63,123 bases of DNA from an uncultured Acinetobacter sp. (GTDB lineage: Bacteria; Pseudomonadota; Gammaproteobacteria; Pseudomonadales; Moraxellaceae): contig NZ_CANQLZ010000008.1 in the NCBI RefSeq assembly GCF_947624825.1, positions 1-63,123 on the forward strand, written 5' to 3'. A program made the translations under genes and the position numbers. The notes beneath the pieces are model-generated. The model saw nothing but the letters and a program-made list of their open reading frames with translations, was not told where the DNA came from and searched no databases. The first letter of the stretch is position 1, and the number at the start of each line of letters is the position of its first letter. Positions 27,343 through 37,465 of the stretch are shown here, in pieces.

Positions 27343-29331
27343 TTAATCGAGATTAATGCCAAAATCTAAATTAATCGACTGACGTTCAATTAATGCGCTT
27401 TTTACACTTTGCTGACGCGGACGTGCATGGGTTTGTATGTCACACAACAAATGACTGAGTTCATTGAAAAAATAGCTCTCGAGTTTACGCCCTTGCTCAT
27501 CCACTTTCGTGACTGCCCAATGACTTAAATTTTGCTTGGTCAAAATTAATTCATTTTGCGCACGGGTCAGTGCCACATACAACACACGGCGTTCTTCTTC
27601 AATTTGATCAAAATCGCCTTGGGCGCGTGCATGTGGATATTGCCCTGCCGACACATTGGCCACATAACAAACTTTTTGCTCTGTACCTTTGGCCGAGTGA
27701 ATGGTAATTAAAGTCACCACATCGGTGTCGGATTGACGCTCGATTTCTGAAATAGAAACCGGATCAAGCACGTATTCTTCTAAAAACTCGCTCAGTTGAG
27801 TGTGCTTATTGGCCAATTGTTTGACCAACTCAAAATCGCCTTGGCGTTTATGCCAATCTTTTTTGTAGTTATCACTCAATTGTTGTTCTAAGGCTTGCAC
27901 CCCTAAAGTCACGCAATGCTGCACTTCATGGCGAATGGCTTGCATTTGCTTCATGATTAAAATCGCTTGTAAGGGAACCTTGCCAAAATTTTCCAGCGCG
28001 CTAAATACGTCATCCATATTGCTCGCTTGCAACAGCTTTTGGGCTAAACGGCTTGCACCAACATCACCCACTCCCGGCCACAGGGTTAAAAAGCGCATCC
28101 ATGCAATGTCGTCCATGGGATTGGCCACCACGCGCAACAAGCTAATTAAGTCTTTTACATGCGCGGTTTCAAGCAATTTCATTCCACCAATAAAACGATA
28201 CGGCACATTGGCAGCAATACAAGCGGCTTCAATGGCGCGTGCAGCAAAGCTTGAGCGTACCAACACCATATGATCACGCCACGGCGCATGGTTTAAAAAA
28301 TACCGCTCTTTAATATCAATAGCAATCCACTTGGCTTCATCAAATTCATTGGGGAAAATATGCAATTTAGGCTTGACCCCAACTCCACGATGCGCCTCTA
28401 AGCGTTTATTGTAATCAATTGGGCTACGCTGTAATAACCAATTGGATAAATCTAAAATTTCTTGGGTAGAGCGATAGTTCTGTTCAAGTTTATAAATATG
28501 TGCGTTGGGTACACGGTCTTTAAAATGATGAATATTTTCAAAGTCTGCACCACGAAAACCATAAATGGATTGCGCATCATCACCTACACAAAACAGCGAA
28601 ATGCGATCCTTTAAAGGTTCTAATAAAGCCCATTGTAGGGGATTCGTGTCTTGCATCTCGTCAACGAGCATATGTTGGCAAAGACCTGCCACGTAATCGA
28701 CCAAGCCTTCAGATTGCGCTAAAGCCGCTGCCACAATCGCCAAAATATCATCGTAGTCTAAAAAATGACGCTCACGTTTGCGTTTTTCGTACTCTTGCAT
28801 GATCTCGGCAATTTGCCCATGATACAGCTCAAATTCCGGCATATGCAGTTGCAAGGTATGCGACAATTTTTGCTGTGTATTACGCGTTAATGAATACAAA
28901 TCACAAAGATCTTTAGGCGCAGGCAAAGCATTCGGATTTTTTTTATCGTCTTTTCCACGAATTAAGCGAAACATCATTAACTGATCATCACGATCAATAA
29001 TGGTAAAACTCTCTAAGCCAAATGCTTGTGGCACACGGCGCAACAAATACATACAAAAAGTATGAAAGGTTGAAGCACGTAGGCCTTTGGCCGCGTCACC
29101 TAAAGCCAATTCTACTCGTGCCACAATTTCACTTGCTGCACGGCGGGTAAAGGTCAGAATTTGGATTTGATTGGCAGGTACGCCTTGTGTAATTAAATAT
29201 GCTGCGCGTGCCACAATGGTTTTGGTTTTGCCACAGCCTGCCCCTGCCAAAACCAAACTATGCTGTGCTTGGGTGGTCGCAGCGTGTTGTTGTTGTGGGT
29301 TTAATTCATCAATTAAAGCATCTAAACTCAT
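27343..29331 (-). CDS. UvrD/Rep-type superfamily 1 DNA helicase
   Basis: A 662-residue ATP-dependent 3'-5' DNA helicase. Walker A is AGAGCGKTKT near residue 30, motif Ia TFTRRAASEI, motif II DEMQDTNPLQ (DEMQ rather than the usual DEYQ), motif III GDDAQSIYGFRGAD, motif IV QNYRSTQEIL, motif V TIHSAKGTE and motif VI ERRVLYVALTRAQ. By order and length it is nearest the UvrD/Rep group, but I cannot assign one of them. I prefer ATG 29331 (MSLDALIDELNPQQ). It follows the glycerate kinase gene by 27 bases and may be cotranscribed. Confidence 0.9.
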   Translation of the reverse strand: MSLDALIDELNPQQQHAATTQAQHSLVLAGAGCGKTKTIVARAAYLITQGVPANQIQILTFTRRAASEIVARVELALGDAAKGLRASTFHTFCMYLLRRVPQAFGLESFTIIDRDDQLMMFRLIRGKDDKKNPNALPAPKDLCDLYSLTRNTQQKLSHTLQLHMPEFELYHGQIAEIMQEYEKRKRERHFLDYDDILAIVAAALAQSEGLVDYVAGLCQHMLVDEMQDTNPLQWALLEPLKDRISLFCVGDDAQSIYGFRGADFENIHHFKDRVPNAHIYKLEQNYRSTQEILDLSNWLLQRSPIDYNKRLEAHRGVGVKPKLHIFPNEFDEAKWIAIDIKERYFLNHAPWRDHMVLVRSSFAARAIEAACIAANVPYRFIGGMKLLETAHVKDLISLLRVVANPMDDIAWMRFLTLWPGVGDVGASRLAQKLLQASNMDDVFSALENFGKVPLQAILIMKQMQAIRHEVQHCVTLGVQALEQQLSDNYKKDWHKRQGDFELVKQLANKHTQLSEFLEEYVLDPVSISEIERQSDTDVVTLITIHSAKGTEQKVCYVANVSAGQYPHARAQGDFDQIEEERRVLYVALTRAQNELILTKQNLSHWAVTKVDEQGRKLESYFFNELSHLLCDIQTHARPRQQSVKSALIERQSINLDFGINLD

Positions 29332-29358
29332 GGCATAGCATCTGTGGGGCATCATGCG

Positions 29359-30492
29359 CTATTTTAACAGAAAATCCTTCTGAACTAATCGCAGCCATGT
29401 AGCAGTGCTGTGTTGTAAATAGTGTGCCGCATTTTCTAAAGCCTGTGCTTGCTCAATTCCCTCAGGATTAATTGCAACAATATGATGAAAACCATGTTGA
29501 TCTAAGTCCACCACCCCTGCAAAAGCAATGACTGGAATATTAAACTGTTGTGCAAGCCGAGCGACGGCATAAGCTGTTTTGCCCAAATGAGTCTGTGCAT
29601 CAATTTTACCCTCACCGGTTAATACATAATCTGCCTGTTGCATGTGTTGCGCCAAACCAGTTTGTTGCATTATAAACTCAGCCCCCGATTGTATGTGAGC
29701 ATCACAAAATGCCATGAGAGCAAAAGCTAAACCACCTGCTGCGCCTGCACCTTGCTGCCCTGCCAACTCTTTGCCGATCACTTGACTGACCTTAGCCGCA
29801 TAATGACCTAAATTAGCATCAAGCTGCTCAACCATAGCAGGGGTTGCGCCTTTTTGTGGACCAAACACATAAGAAGCACCTGTACTGCCACACAGTGGAT
29901 TGCTTACATCCGAGGCAATGATGATCTCAATGTGCTTTAAACGTGCATCTAGGTGCGTCATGTCAATGTCATCAATCTGATTAAGATTACCGCCACACAC
30001 GTGTAGCTGCTGTCCTAAACGGTCATAAAAACCTACGCCTAAGGCTTGTGCTAGGCCACTACCACCATCATTGGTGACACTACCCCCTAGTGCAATAATC
30101 ACCTTGTCTACGCCCAAATCAAGCGCATGTAGCAGCATTTGACCTGTGCCATAGGTTGAGGTCAGCATAGGATTACGCTGTTCAGGTTTAAGCAAAGCAA
30201 TGCCATTGGCTTTGGCCATTTCAATGATCGCGGTTTTGCCTGCATCGGTTAGGGCAAAATAACTGTCAATGTGTTGTTCAGGCAATGGGCCTTGTACCTG
30301 ACAGGTAATTTTTTCTAACTTACACACCTGCATTAATGCATCCAGCGTACCTTCACCACCATCTGCCATAGACACACAAATACATTCGGCGTGTGGCATG
30401 ACCGAGCATATACCGCGTTGCATCGCATGGCAGGCCTCTATAGCCGTTAAACTTTCTTTAAAGGAGTCAGGCGCAATAACAAAACGTGGCAT
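29359..30492 (-). CDS. glxK: Glycerate kinase
   Basis: A 377-residue glycerate kinase of the GarK/GlxK family that phosphorylates D-glycerate, giving 2-phosphoglycerate. The N terminus MPRFVIAPDSFKESLTAIEAC, then SMADGGEGTLDALM, ALGGSVTNDGGSGLAQALG and TGEGKIDAQTHLGKTAYAV are the conserved blocks. The genes for glyoxylate or glucarate use are not next to it, so the pathway here is open. AGGAAA stands before the ATG. Confidence 0.93.
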   Translation of the reverse strand: MPRFVIAPDSFKESLTAIEACHAMQRGICSVMPHAECICVSMADGGEGTLDALMQVCKLEKITCQVQGPLPEQHIDSYFALTDAGKTAIIEMAKANGIALLKPEQRNPMLTSTYGTGQMLLHALDLGVDKVIIALGGSVTNDGGSGLAQALGVGFYDRLGQQLHVCGGNLNQIDDIDMTHLDARLKHIEIIIASDVSNPLCGSTGASYVFGPQKGATPAMVEQLDANLGHYAAKVSQVIGKELAGQQGAGAAGGLAFALMAFCDAHIQSGAEFIMQQTGLAQHMQQADYVLTGEGKIDAQTHLGKTAYAVARLAQQFNIPVIAFAGVVDLDQHGFHHIVAINPEGIEQAQALENAAHYLQHSTATWLRLVQKDFLLK

Positions 30493-30524
30493 AGGCTTTT
30501 CCTCGTTGGCTCATTATTTCAGAC

Positions 30525-30558
30525 ATAAAAAATGCCGACTTTCGTCAGCATTTTTGTA
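30525..30558 (-). terminator. Intrinsic terminator of topA
   Basis: A stem around loop TTTC with arms AAAAATGC-C-GAC and GTC-A-GCATTTTT (one mismatch) and a T run on the minus strand, immediately after the topA stop. Confidence 0.8.
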
Positions 30559-30560
30559 GT

Positions 30561-33200
30561 TTAAGCTTCAACCCATTTGCCATCTTGATACAGCAATGAC
30601 CATTTGGTGGCTTTGCCTTCTGGTGTCTCAGAACCAATATATTGCGCTTGGTTTTTACGACTAAATTTCACCAAAGTTGCATGACCTTCTGGGTCTGTGT
30701 CTGGTGCTTGCAAAATAAACTGATATTTTGGATCAAGCTGATCTGCCACAGTACGGATTTCGGCAACTTTCGGCGCACGAGTTTCACGAATTTTTGGGAA
30801 CTTACTAGCTGCAAGGAACAAACCTGCTGCGCCATCACGTAACACAAAGAAATCATCGTGCTTGGTTGAGCGTAAATGTTCCATTTTAATTGGGTCAACA
30901 CGCGGCGGCGCAGGCTGACCACTCTTTAACACTTTACGGGTGTTGTCACAGCTATTACAGGCAAAGTATGGGCCAAAACGACCGGTTTTAAGCTGCATTT
31001 CGCCATCACATTTGTCGCACGGAATGGTTGGACCATCGTAGCCTTTGATTTTAAACTCACCTTCTTCAAGTTCAAAACCATGACAATCTGGGTTATTGCC
31101 GCAAATATGTAATTTACGCCCACCATCAATCACATAGCTGTCCATGGCAGTGGCACAAATTGAACAACGTTTTTTCGACAGTAAATCAGCCGTTTCTGCT
31201 GCATCATCATCAGATAACGCTGCCATTGACTCGACCGGCGTTAAGTTCAGTGTACCTTTACAGCGTTCTTTAGGCGGCAAGTTATAACCCGAACAGCCCA
31301 AGAATACGCCCGTGGTACCGGTACGAATCTGCATAGGGCGCTCACACTCTTTACAATGCACGCTCTCTACTTCAACTGGCAAATTACGGCGCATGCCGTC
31401 TTCACCTTGGGCTTTACCCAAACGCTGTTTGAAGTCGCCATAGAACTGATTGAGTAAATCTTTCCAATTGTGTTGACCATCAGCGACTTTATCCAGCTGT
31501 CCTTCTAAATCTGCGGTAAAGGCATAATTCATCAGGTTGTTAAAGTTTTCATCTAGACGGTCGGTAACAATTTCACCCATTTTTTCGGCAAATAAACGAC
31601 GATTATCGAGTTTGACATAACCACGATCTTGAATGGTCGAAATAATCGCAGCATAGGTTGACGGACGACCAATACCACGTTTTTCTAATTCTTTGACCAA
31701 CGATGCTTCGGTAAAGCGTGCTGGTGGCTTGGTAAAGTGCTGTGATGGCTCAAGTTTTTCAAGCTTTAAGACTTCGCCCACTTTTACCGCAGGCAATAAA
31801 ATATCGTCTTCAGCTTTATTGGCACCACGCACTTTGGTAAAGCCATCAAACACCAAAGTACGACCTTTGGCTTTAAATTCTACGCCATTGGCATCAACTA
31901 AAATGGTAGACGACAAATACTGTGCCGAATTCATCTGACATGCTACAAACTGACGCCAAATCAAGTCATATAAACGCTGTGCATCACGCTCAACACCGGC
32001 AAGGCTGTCACCTTTGAGTGAAACATTGGATGGACGAATCGCTTCATGGGCTTCTTGTGCCCCAGCTTTGTTGCCATAACGATTTGCTTGTTCTGGCAAA
32101 TATTGAGAGCCATATTCTGCTTCGATATGACCACGTACCATGCTCACCGCATCATCACTTAAAAAAGTTGAGTCAGTACGCATATAGGTGATAAAACCAC
32201 CTTCATACAAACGCTGCGCCAACATCATGGTTTTTTTCACAGAAAAACCTAAACGGGTACTCGCAGCTTGCTGTAAGGTTGAGGTGATATATGGCGCGCT
32301 CGGATTTACCTTGGTTGGTTTATCTTCACGGCTAACAACTTTATAGTCAGCGTTTTCAATCAGTTGAAGTAAACGATCAGTTTCGGCTTGATTACGTAGT
32401 TTAAGCGTTTTGCCGTTTTGTTTAACCGCTTCTAAGCGAATAGGATCTTGGCTAGCTTGCGTATTTGCAAATACTTGCCAATATTCTTCAGGAATAAAAG
32501 CACGAATCTCACGTTCACGCTCCACCACCAATTTTACTGCCACCGACTGAACACGACCTGCCGATAAACCACGGGCAATTTTTTCCCACAGCAATGGCGA
32601 AATCATAAAGCCCACCACACGGTCTAAAAAACGACGCGCTTGCTGTGCATTGACTTTATTAATGTCTAAACGTGCCGGATGCTTAAACGCTTCTTGAATA
32701 GCATTTTTGGTGATTTCGTTAAACACCACACGTTGATAACGTGACTCATCACCACCAATCACTTCTTTTAAATGCCAAGCGATGGCTTCCCCTTCACGGT
32801 CCATATCCGTAGCCAGATAAACTTCATCGACTTCTGCGGCAAGTTTTTTAAGCTCAGCCACCACGTTTTCTTTGCCTGGCAACACCTGATACTGCGCCTG
32901 CCAATCGTGTTCAGGGTCAACACCCATACGGTTGACTAAGGCACTTTGGGCTTTAAGGGCTTTTTCTTGGTCCGTTAATTTAGTACGCGTTGCCGGTTTT
33001 TTCTCAGTTGTTTTAGCACCACCACTGGTCGGTAAATCACGTACATGACCCACAGATGACTTTACAATGTAGTTACTGCCTAAATATTTATTGATTGTTT
33101 TCGCTTTTGCAGGCGACTCCACAATCACTAATGCACGCTTTTTCGCAGCATCAGAAGTTGCTGTCGCGCTTTTGGATGTGGATCGAGGAGCGTTCGCCAT
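30561..33200 (-). CDS. topA: DNA topoisomerase I
   Basis: The type IA topoisomerase that relaxes negative supercoils. The Toprim domain at residues 22-145 has the DxDxE triad D132, D134 and E136 (TDMDREGE). The catalytic tyrosine is Y339 in [12 protein letters not shown]. The C terminus has zinc-finger repeats: [12 protein letters not shown]...[13 protein letters not shown]...C and [12 protein letters not shown]...CNSC. The 879-residue length includes a lysine-rich insert after residue 60. A poor ribosome site precedes ATG 33200. Confidence 0.97.
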   Translation of the reverse strand: MANAPRSTSKSATATSDAAKKRALVIVESPAKAKTINKYLGSNYIVKSSVGHVRDLPTSGGAKTTEKKPATRTKLTDQEKALKAQSALVNRMGVDPEHDWQAQYQVLPGKENVVAELKKLAAEVDEVYLATDMDREGEAIAWHLKEVIGGDESRYQRVVFNEITKNAIQEAFKHPARLDINKVNAQQARRFLDRVVGFMISPLLWEKIARGLSAGRVQSVAVKLVVEREREIRAFIPEEYWQVFANTQASQDPIRLEAVKQNGKTLKLRNQAETDRLLQLIENADYKVVSREDKPTKVNPSAPYITSTLQQAASTRLGFSVKKTMMLAQRLYEGGFITYMRTDSTFLSDDAVSMVRGHIEAEYGSQYLPEQANRYGNKAGAQEAHEAIRPSNVSLKGDSLAGVERDAQRLYDLIWRQFVACQMNSAQYLSSTILVDANGVEFKAKGRTLVFDGFTKVRGANKAEDDILLPAVKVGEVLKLEKLEPSQHFTKPPARFTEASLVKELEKRGIGRPSTYAAIISTIQDRGYVKLDNRRLFAEKMGEIVTDRLDENFNNLMNYAFTADLEGQLDKVADGQHNWKDLLNQFYGDFKQRLGKAQGEDGMRRNLPVEVESVHCKECERPMQIRTGTTGVFLGCSGYNLPPKERCKGTLNLTPVESMAALSDDDAAETADLLSKKRCSICATAMDSYVIDGGRKLHICGNNPDCHGFELEEGEFKIKGYDGPTIPCDKCDGEMQLKTGRFGPYFACNSCDNTRKVLKSGQPAPPRVDPIKMEHLRSTKHDDFFVLRDGAAGLFLAASKFPKIRETRAPKVAEIRTVADQLDPKYQFILQAPDTDPEGHATLVKFSRKNQAQYIGSETPEGKATKWSLLYQDGKWVEA

Positions 33201-33229
33201 AATTAAACCGTCTTACTAAAGATAAAAAG

Positions 33230-33679
33230 TTAAAGTTGTGCCAAAGATTCAAGCCAAGCCTTGATCTCTTCAATTTGAGAGCCTCTAAGGTCTGCTTCTT
33301 CTTCCCAATAGAGTCCTACACAGTTAGCCTGCATATCAATAGCATAAATGCCTTTTAATGCAACGTCTAAACCTTGGAATTTTTCATCACCATACACAAG
33401 CTCAAGTTGTTGCTCAACCACACGTGCACGCATCAGCGGCAGGCGTGCATTGGGTAACAAGATGCTGTAATACGCCACCATACTGGCACGATTTTCAGTT
33501 GCCATTGGGATTTTTGTCCAATCTGGTGCAGCCACAAGCCGTGGGTGCAAGCCAATTTTACGGGCTTTTTCGCGTATTAAGCCTAAAGCCTTTTCTCTTG
33601 GACTAACGCGTAGACCAAATATTGATCCCATCACGAACACGACGACAAGAACAGCAATCCAAATTCCAATGTTATCCAT
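33230..33679 (-). CDS. Membrane-anchored hypothetical protein
   Basis: A 149-residue protein with one N-terminal membrane helix (about residues 4-23, IGIWIAVLVVVFVMGSIFGL) and a soluble domain. The family is not known to me. It lies 29 bases upstream of topA on the same strand, with no terminator between them, so the two are likely cotranscribed. Confidence 0.8.
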   Translation of the reverse strand: MDNIGIWIAVLVVVFVMGSIFGLRVSPREKALGLIREKARKIGLHPRLVAAPDWTKIPMATENRASMVAYYSILLPNARLPLMRARVVEQQLELVYGDEKFQGLDVALKGIYAIDMQANCVGLYWEEEADLRGSQIEEIKAWLESLAQL

Positions 33680-33749
33680 AGCTCAACCTTTATGTTCTAT
33701 TATTAGAGTTGCATAAGCTGAATATAAAAGGCAAGTGGCTCGTTAGAAT

Positions 33750-33956
33750 TTAATTACCAATTAAAATATTGTGATAACTGATTTTTCTATCATTAATCAC
33801 CACAAGTCCATATTTGCTGAGCAGTTCAAGTGCAGGCTCAATGTCAGTTTTAGGCAAAAATCTGGCCAATACTGCTTCAAAACCGGCTTGATATTGAGGT
33901 TTTTTGCGCAGGGTGATCTAAAAAATATTGTTGGATAGATCAACAGGTTTTTTCAT
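33750..33956 (-). pseudogene. Small winged-helix ORF broken by two homopolymer indels
   Basis: An ATG at 33956 with a very strong ribosome site (GGGGGAGGTGGC just before it) opens a frame that meets TAG at codon 13 (33918-33920) and then runs on in the same frame to TAA at 33750. If the T6 run were T7 and the later A6 run A5, the frame would be open for about 68 residues, reading NNIFLDHPAQKPQYQAGF across the gap. The rest (FEAVLARFLPKTDIEPALELL...DRKISYHN) aligns with the C-terminal winged-helix unit of the neighbour at 33975-34985. It is 18 bases after that gene. Real decay, frameshifting or sequence error are all possible. Confidence 0.55.
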
Positions 33957-33974
33957 GCCACCTCCCCCTTATAT

Positions 33975-34985
33975 TTAATTTAAAAACATTTCATGGCTAT
34001 ACACCACTTCATGCCCATTCCAATAAATATAGCCTTTTTCAATCAGCTCTTTGAGCAACATACGAATATCGGCTTTAGGGAAAATTTGCTCCAACAAATC
34101 ACGTAACTCATAAATATCTTTAGGTTTATTGTCTTTTAGTTGACGCAAATGACGCGCTACTTCAACTTGCACAGGGTCAATGGTGGCAAAGTTTTTAAAT
34201 AATTGTTGCTGTATGGTGTGAATTGAATCCTGAGTTGGCACAGCATTTTCGCGATCTTTAACAAGCGGTGTTTCATTCTCTAAATGTGCACATGCTGCAT
34301 CTAAACTTTCAACTTTAGCGGCATCAGATGTAGATGTATTAAGCTGCAACCATTGTCTTAAAACTTTTTTACGAAAATAAATGTGCTCACGGTCTTGTTT
34401 GACTAATTTTAAATTAATCAGCATCCCCACCAAATGTTGAGCTTTTTCAGGTGCAATTTTTAGTACGTTGCCAAGTGAATTTTTTAATTTTTCCAGTGTA
34501 TTGGGCTTACCGCTCATTTTGGCTAAAGCGTCGCAATATTGCTTCACCAATTGCAATTTAGGCTGCTGTTGAATACGCGTTAAACTTGGTACACGAATAC
34601 CACTGCTGGCTTGAGTGGGTTGCGGAGCTTCAATTTGAATCAGATGTGCGCTGATTTCAGAACTTTGCAGTAATTCCAATAAAATTGGGCTTGAATCCAT
34701 GGCCGAGATAATTTCTACATGGGTGTCTTGATCTAATAAAGCCATGAGCTGACCCACCAGCATGGCATATTGATATTCTTTATATTCAGCTTTGCCCACC
34801 TCTAAAATCACCACCTGACCGCTGCTGATCCAAGCTGCAAACTCAGTCAAATCATCTAAGGCAAGTTCAAATTTTCCTGTGCTATTAAACACATAGATCA
34901 CAGGATAATGCTGCACAATTTCACGCAATAAAGACAGCGTAGGCGGGTTATTTTCAAGGTCAAGTAAAACGGCTTTATCAGACAT
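33975..34985 (-). CDS. PIN/NYN-like domain protein with two winged-helix repeats
   Basis: A 336-residue protein with an unusual make-up. The N-terminal 120 residues look like a PIN- or NYN-type nuclease fold, with the acidic D9-L-E11-N motif after the first strand (AVLLDLENNPP). Two related units of about 48 residues follow: one from about residue 157 (KPNTLEKLKNSLGNVL...IYFRKK) and one at the C terminus (KPKDIYELRDLLEQIF...EVVYSH), each like a winged helix or OST-HTH/LOTUS domain. RNA binding or cleavage is inference. The full catalytic set cannot be confirmed by eye. A small broken ORF with the same unit follows. Confidence 0.7.
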   Translation of the reverse strand: MSDKAVLLDLENNPPTLSLLREIVQHYPVIYVFNSTGKFELALDDLTEFAAWISSGQVVILEVGKAEYKEYQYAMLVGQLMALLDQDTHVEIISAMDSSPILLELLQSSEISAHLIQIEAPQPTQASSGIRVPSLTRIQQQPKLQLVKQYCDALAKMSGKPNTLEKLKNSLGNVLKIAPEKAQHLVGMLINLKLVKQDREHIYFRKKVLRQWLQLNTSTSDAAKVESLDAACAHLENETPLVKDRENAVPTQDSIHTIQQQLFKNFATIDPVQVEVARHLRQLKDNKPKDIYELRDLLEQIFPKADIRMLLKELIEKGYIYWNGHEVVYSHEMFLN

Positions 34986-35077
34986 AAGGGCTTATAGGTG
35001 ATCAGAAAATCACATGATTACAACCATAAGCCCTCAAAAGGTCAAATAAAATCTGCGCCTTTATTCAAACCTATGGC

Positions 35078-35323
35078 TTAATAATGTGGTGGACGGTCAG
35101 CTACAGGGTCAAAGGTGGCAATACCATCGGATAAATCAGACGATTCTACCCGTTGATACAAAAGCTGCATTTGTTTTTTTAAATCAGCCAGTTCTAACGC
35201 CTGATGAGCTACTTGATCATTGAGCTGATCAACTAAATCGTCTAAAAATGCAATTCGCACTTGCAAATCTTCAATGGGTGCGGACAATGACGCTAGATCA
35301 TTTAGATTTTGTTGTTTAGTCAT
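35078..35323 (-). CDS. slyX: SlyX family protein
   Basis: An 81-residue coiled-coil protein of the SlyX family. The heptad segment IEDLQVRIAFLDDLVDQLNDQVAHQALELADLKKQM spans about residues 17-52, and the C-terminal end DRPPHY is the family signature. The role is unknown. It is divergent from uup, with starts 33 bases apart, so their promoters must overlap coding sequence or leader. Confidence 0.93.
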   Translation of the reverse strand: MTKQQNLNDLASLSAPIEDLQVRIAFLDDLVDQLNDQVAHQALELADLKKQMQLLYQRVESSDLSDGIATFDPVADRPPHY

Positions 35324-35356
35324 TTAAAGTCCTCATTTGGGATTTCAGGAAACATT

Positions 35357-37252
35357 ATGGCCTATATTACTATAAGGGATGTCCAACTTGCGTTTGGTGG
35401 ACCTGCCTTGCTCGACGGCGCGAATTTTAACTTAGAACGCGGCGAACGAGTCTGCTTGATTGGGCGTAACGGTGAAGGTAAGTCTACTTTACTCAAGCTA
35501 ATTGAGGGAAGTTTATTACCTGACAGCGGTGAAGTTTCCCTGCAAAATGGTGTCACAATTTCAATGTTAGCCCAAGACGTACCAATGGATTCAGGTCGTG
35601 TGGCAGACATTGTGGCAGACGGTGCAGGTGAAGCGGCGCAAGTGTTACGTGATTATCATGCGGCAAGTGAATCGTGTGTATTGGGTGATATGGATGCCTG
35701 CGATCGCATGGGTCACTTACAACACCAAATGGATCAATTAGACGGTTGGGCGCTTGAAACCAAAGTCAACTCGATTTTAAGCAAAATGGGTCTTGACCCA
35801 GAAGCTGACCTTGCCGATTTATCCGGTGGTCGTAAACGCCGTGTTTTATTGGCGCGCGCTTTATTGACCCAACCTGATGTATTGTTACTTGACGAACCAA
35901 CCAACCATTTGGACGTTGAAAGTATTGAATGGTTAGAAAAATTCTTGCTCGATCAAAACAATTTAACTTTATTGTTTATCTCGCATGACCGTTCATTTGT
36001 AGACAGCATTGCCACTCGTATTGTCGAACTTGACCGTGGTACTTTGCGTAGCTATGACGGTAACTATTCGCGTTATCTTGAGCTTAAAGAACAGCAAATG
36101 GAAGCCGAAGAAAAGCAAAATGCGTTGTTTGATAAGCGTTTAGCTGAAGAAGAAGTTTGGATTCGTCAAGGCATTAAAGCACGTCGTACCCGGAATGAAG
36201 GTCGTGTGCGCGCTTTAAAAGAACTCCGTGAGCAATCTAAAGCACGTCGTTCACAACAAGGTAAAGTGGCAATGGCCACCCAAGAGGCCAACCGTTCAGG
36301 TAAAGTTGTCTTTGAAATTGAGAATCTCAGTGTGCAATTTGGTGACAATACACCAATTATCAAAGATTTCTCGGCCTTGGTGTTACGTGGCGACCGTATT
36401 GGCTTAGTAGGCGACAATGGTGTGGGCAAAACCACGCTCATTAAAGCCATTTTAGGTGAACTTGAGCATACGGGTGTGGTTAAAACAGGTACGCAGCTTG
36501 AAGTGGCCTATTTTGACCAATTACGTAATGCGCTTGATCTTGAAAAATCAGTTAAAGATAACGTGTCTGAAGGTTCAGATCATGTAGATGTTAACGGCAG
36601 CCGTCGTCATATTTACAGCTATTTACAAGATTTCTTATTTAGCCCAGAACGCGCACGTACCCCTGTAAAAGCCTTATCAGGTGGTGAACGTAACCGTATT
36701 TTATTGGCAAAATTACTGCTTAAACCATCTAACTTAATTGTGATGGATGAGCCAACCAACGATTTGGACATGGTGACCCTTGAGTTACTCGAAGAGATGC
36801 TCGGTGGCTATAAAGGCACCCTTTTGCTCATCTCGCATGACCGTGCCTTTATGGACAACGTTGTGACCTCAACATGGGTATTTGATGGTAAAGGCAACAT
36901 TGATGAATACATCGGTGGCTACCAAGACTATCTAGAGCAACGCCCTGACCAAACAGCTGTTGGCTTAAAAAGTGAGGCTAAAAAAGCCGCTGCTAAAGCC
37001 GAAGCAGCAACTGCTGCACCTAAAAAAGTTAAACTCAGCTATAAAGATCAACGTGCTTTAGAGCAATTACCTGCCGAAATGGAAGCACTTGAAAAAGAGC
37101 AAGCAGACATTAACGCACAATTAGCAGATGGTTCATTGTTTGTATCTAATGCTGATCAAGCTATGAAACTGTCTAATCGTTTAACTGAAATTGATGAGCA
37201 ATTGCTTGAAAAGTTAGAACGTTGGGAAGAGCTTGAGAATTTAACCAAGTAA
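35357..37252 (+). CDS. uup: ABC-F type ATPase Uup
   Basis: A 631-residue ABC-F protein with two ATP-binding domains and no membrane segments. The first domain has GRNGEGKST, the signature LSGGRKRR and LLLDEPTNHLD; the second has GDNGVGKTT, LSGGERNR and IVMDEPTNDLD. The linker is rich in basic residues, and a C-terminal coiled coil, typical of Uup, binds DNA or RNA. Uup affects transposon excision and ribosome or replication processes. ATG 35357 is chosen because AGGAAA precedes it; a longer frame from 35309 overlaps slyX. Confidence 0.95.
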   Translation: MAYITIRDVQLAFGGPALLDGANFNLERGERVCLIGRNGEGKSTLLKLIEGSLLPDSGEVSLQNGVTISMLAQDVPMDSGRVADIVADGAGEAAQVLRDYHAASESCVLGDMDACDRMGHLQHQMDQLDGWALETKVNSILSKMGLDPEADLADLSGGRKRRVLLARALLTQPDVLLLDEPTNHLDVESIEWLEKFLLDQNNLTLLFISHDRSFVDSIATRIVELDRGTLRSYDGNYSRYLELKEQQMEAEEKQNALFDKRLAEEEVWIRQGIKARRTRNEGRVRALKELREQSKARRSQQGKVAMATQEANRSGKVVFEIENLSVQFGDNTPIIKDFSALVLRGDRIGLVGDNGVGKTTLIKAILGELEHTGVVKTGTQLEVAYFDQLRNALDLEKSVKDNVSEGSDHVDVNGSRRHIYSYLQDFLFSPERARTPVKALSGGERNRILLAKLLLKPSNLIVMDEPTNDLDMVTLELLEEMLGGYKGTLLLISHDRAFMDNVVTSTWVFDGKGNIDEYIGGYQDYLEQRPDQTAVGLKSEAKKAAAKAEAATAAPKKVKLSYKDQRALEQLPAEMEALEKEQADINAQLADGSLFVSNADQAMKLSNRLTEIDEQLLEKLERWEELENLTK

Positions 37253-37263
37253 TCTTTTCAGCC

Positions 37264-37292
37264 TAAAAAGCCGCTATATGCGGCTTTTTTTA
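37264..37292 (+). terminator. Intrinsic terminator of uup
   Basis: Stem AGCCGC / GCGGCT with a five-base loop, A run before and T run after. Confidence 0.88.
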
Positions 37293-37465
37293 TGCTTAAA
37301 CATCAGGGCTTTTTATCTTTTTAATTCGTTAATTTTACATATTGATAGAAGCATTTTAAGCTTGTGTGTTTTGTCGTGGCACCTATGAGTATGAGCTTGG
37401 CAATTTGCATTTTGCTTTAACCTTCATGCTAAACTGCCAAACTTGTTTGGTTATCTTCAGCGCTC

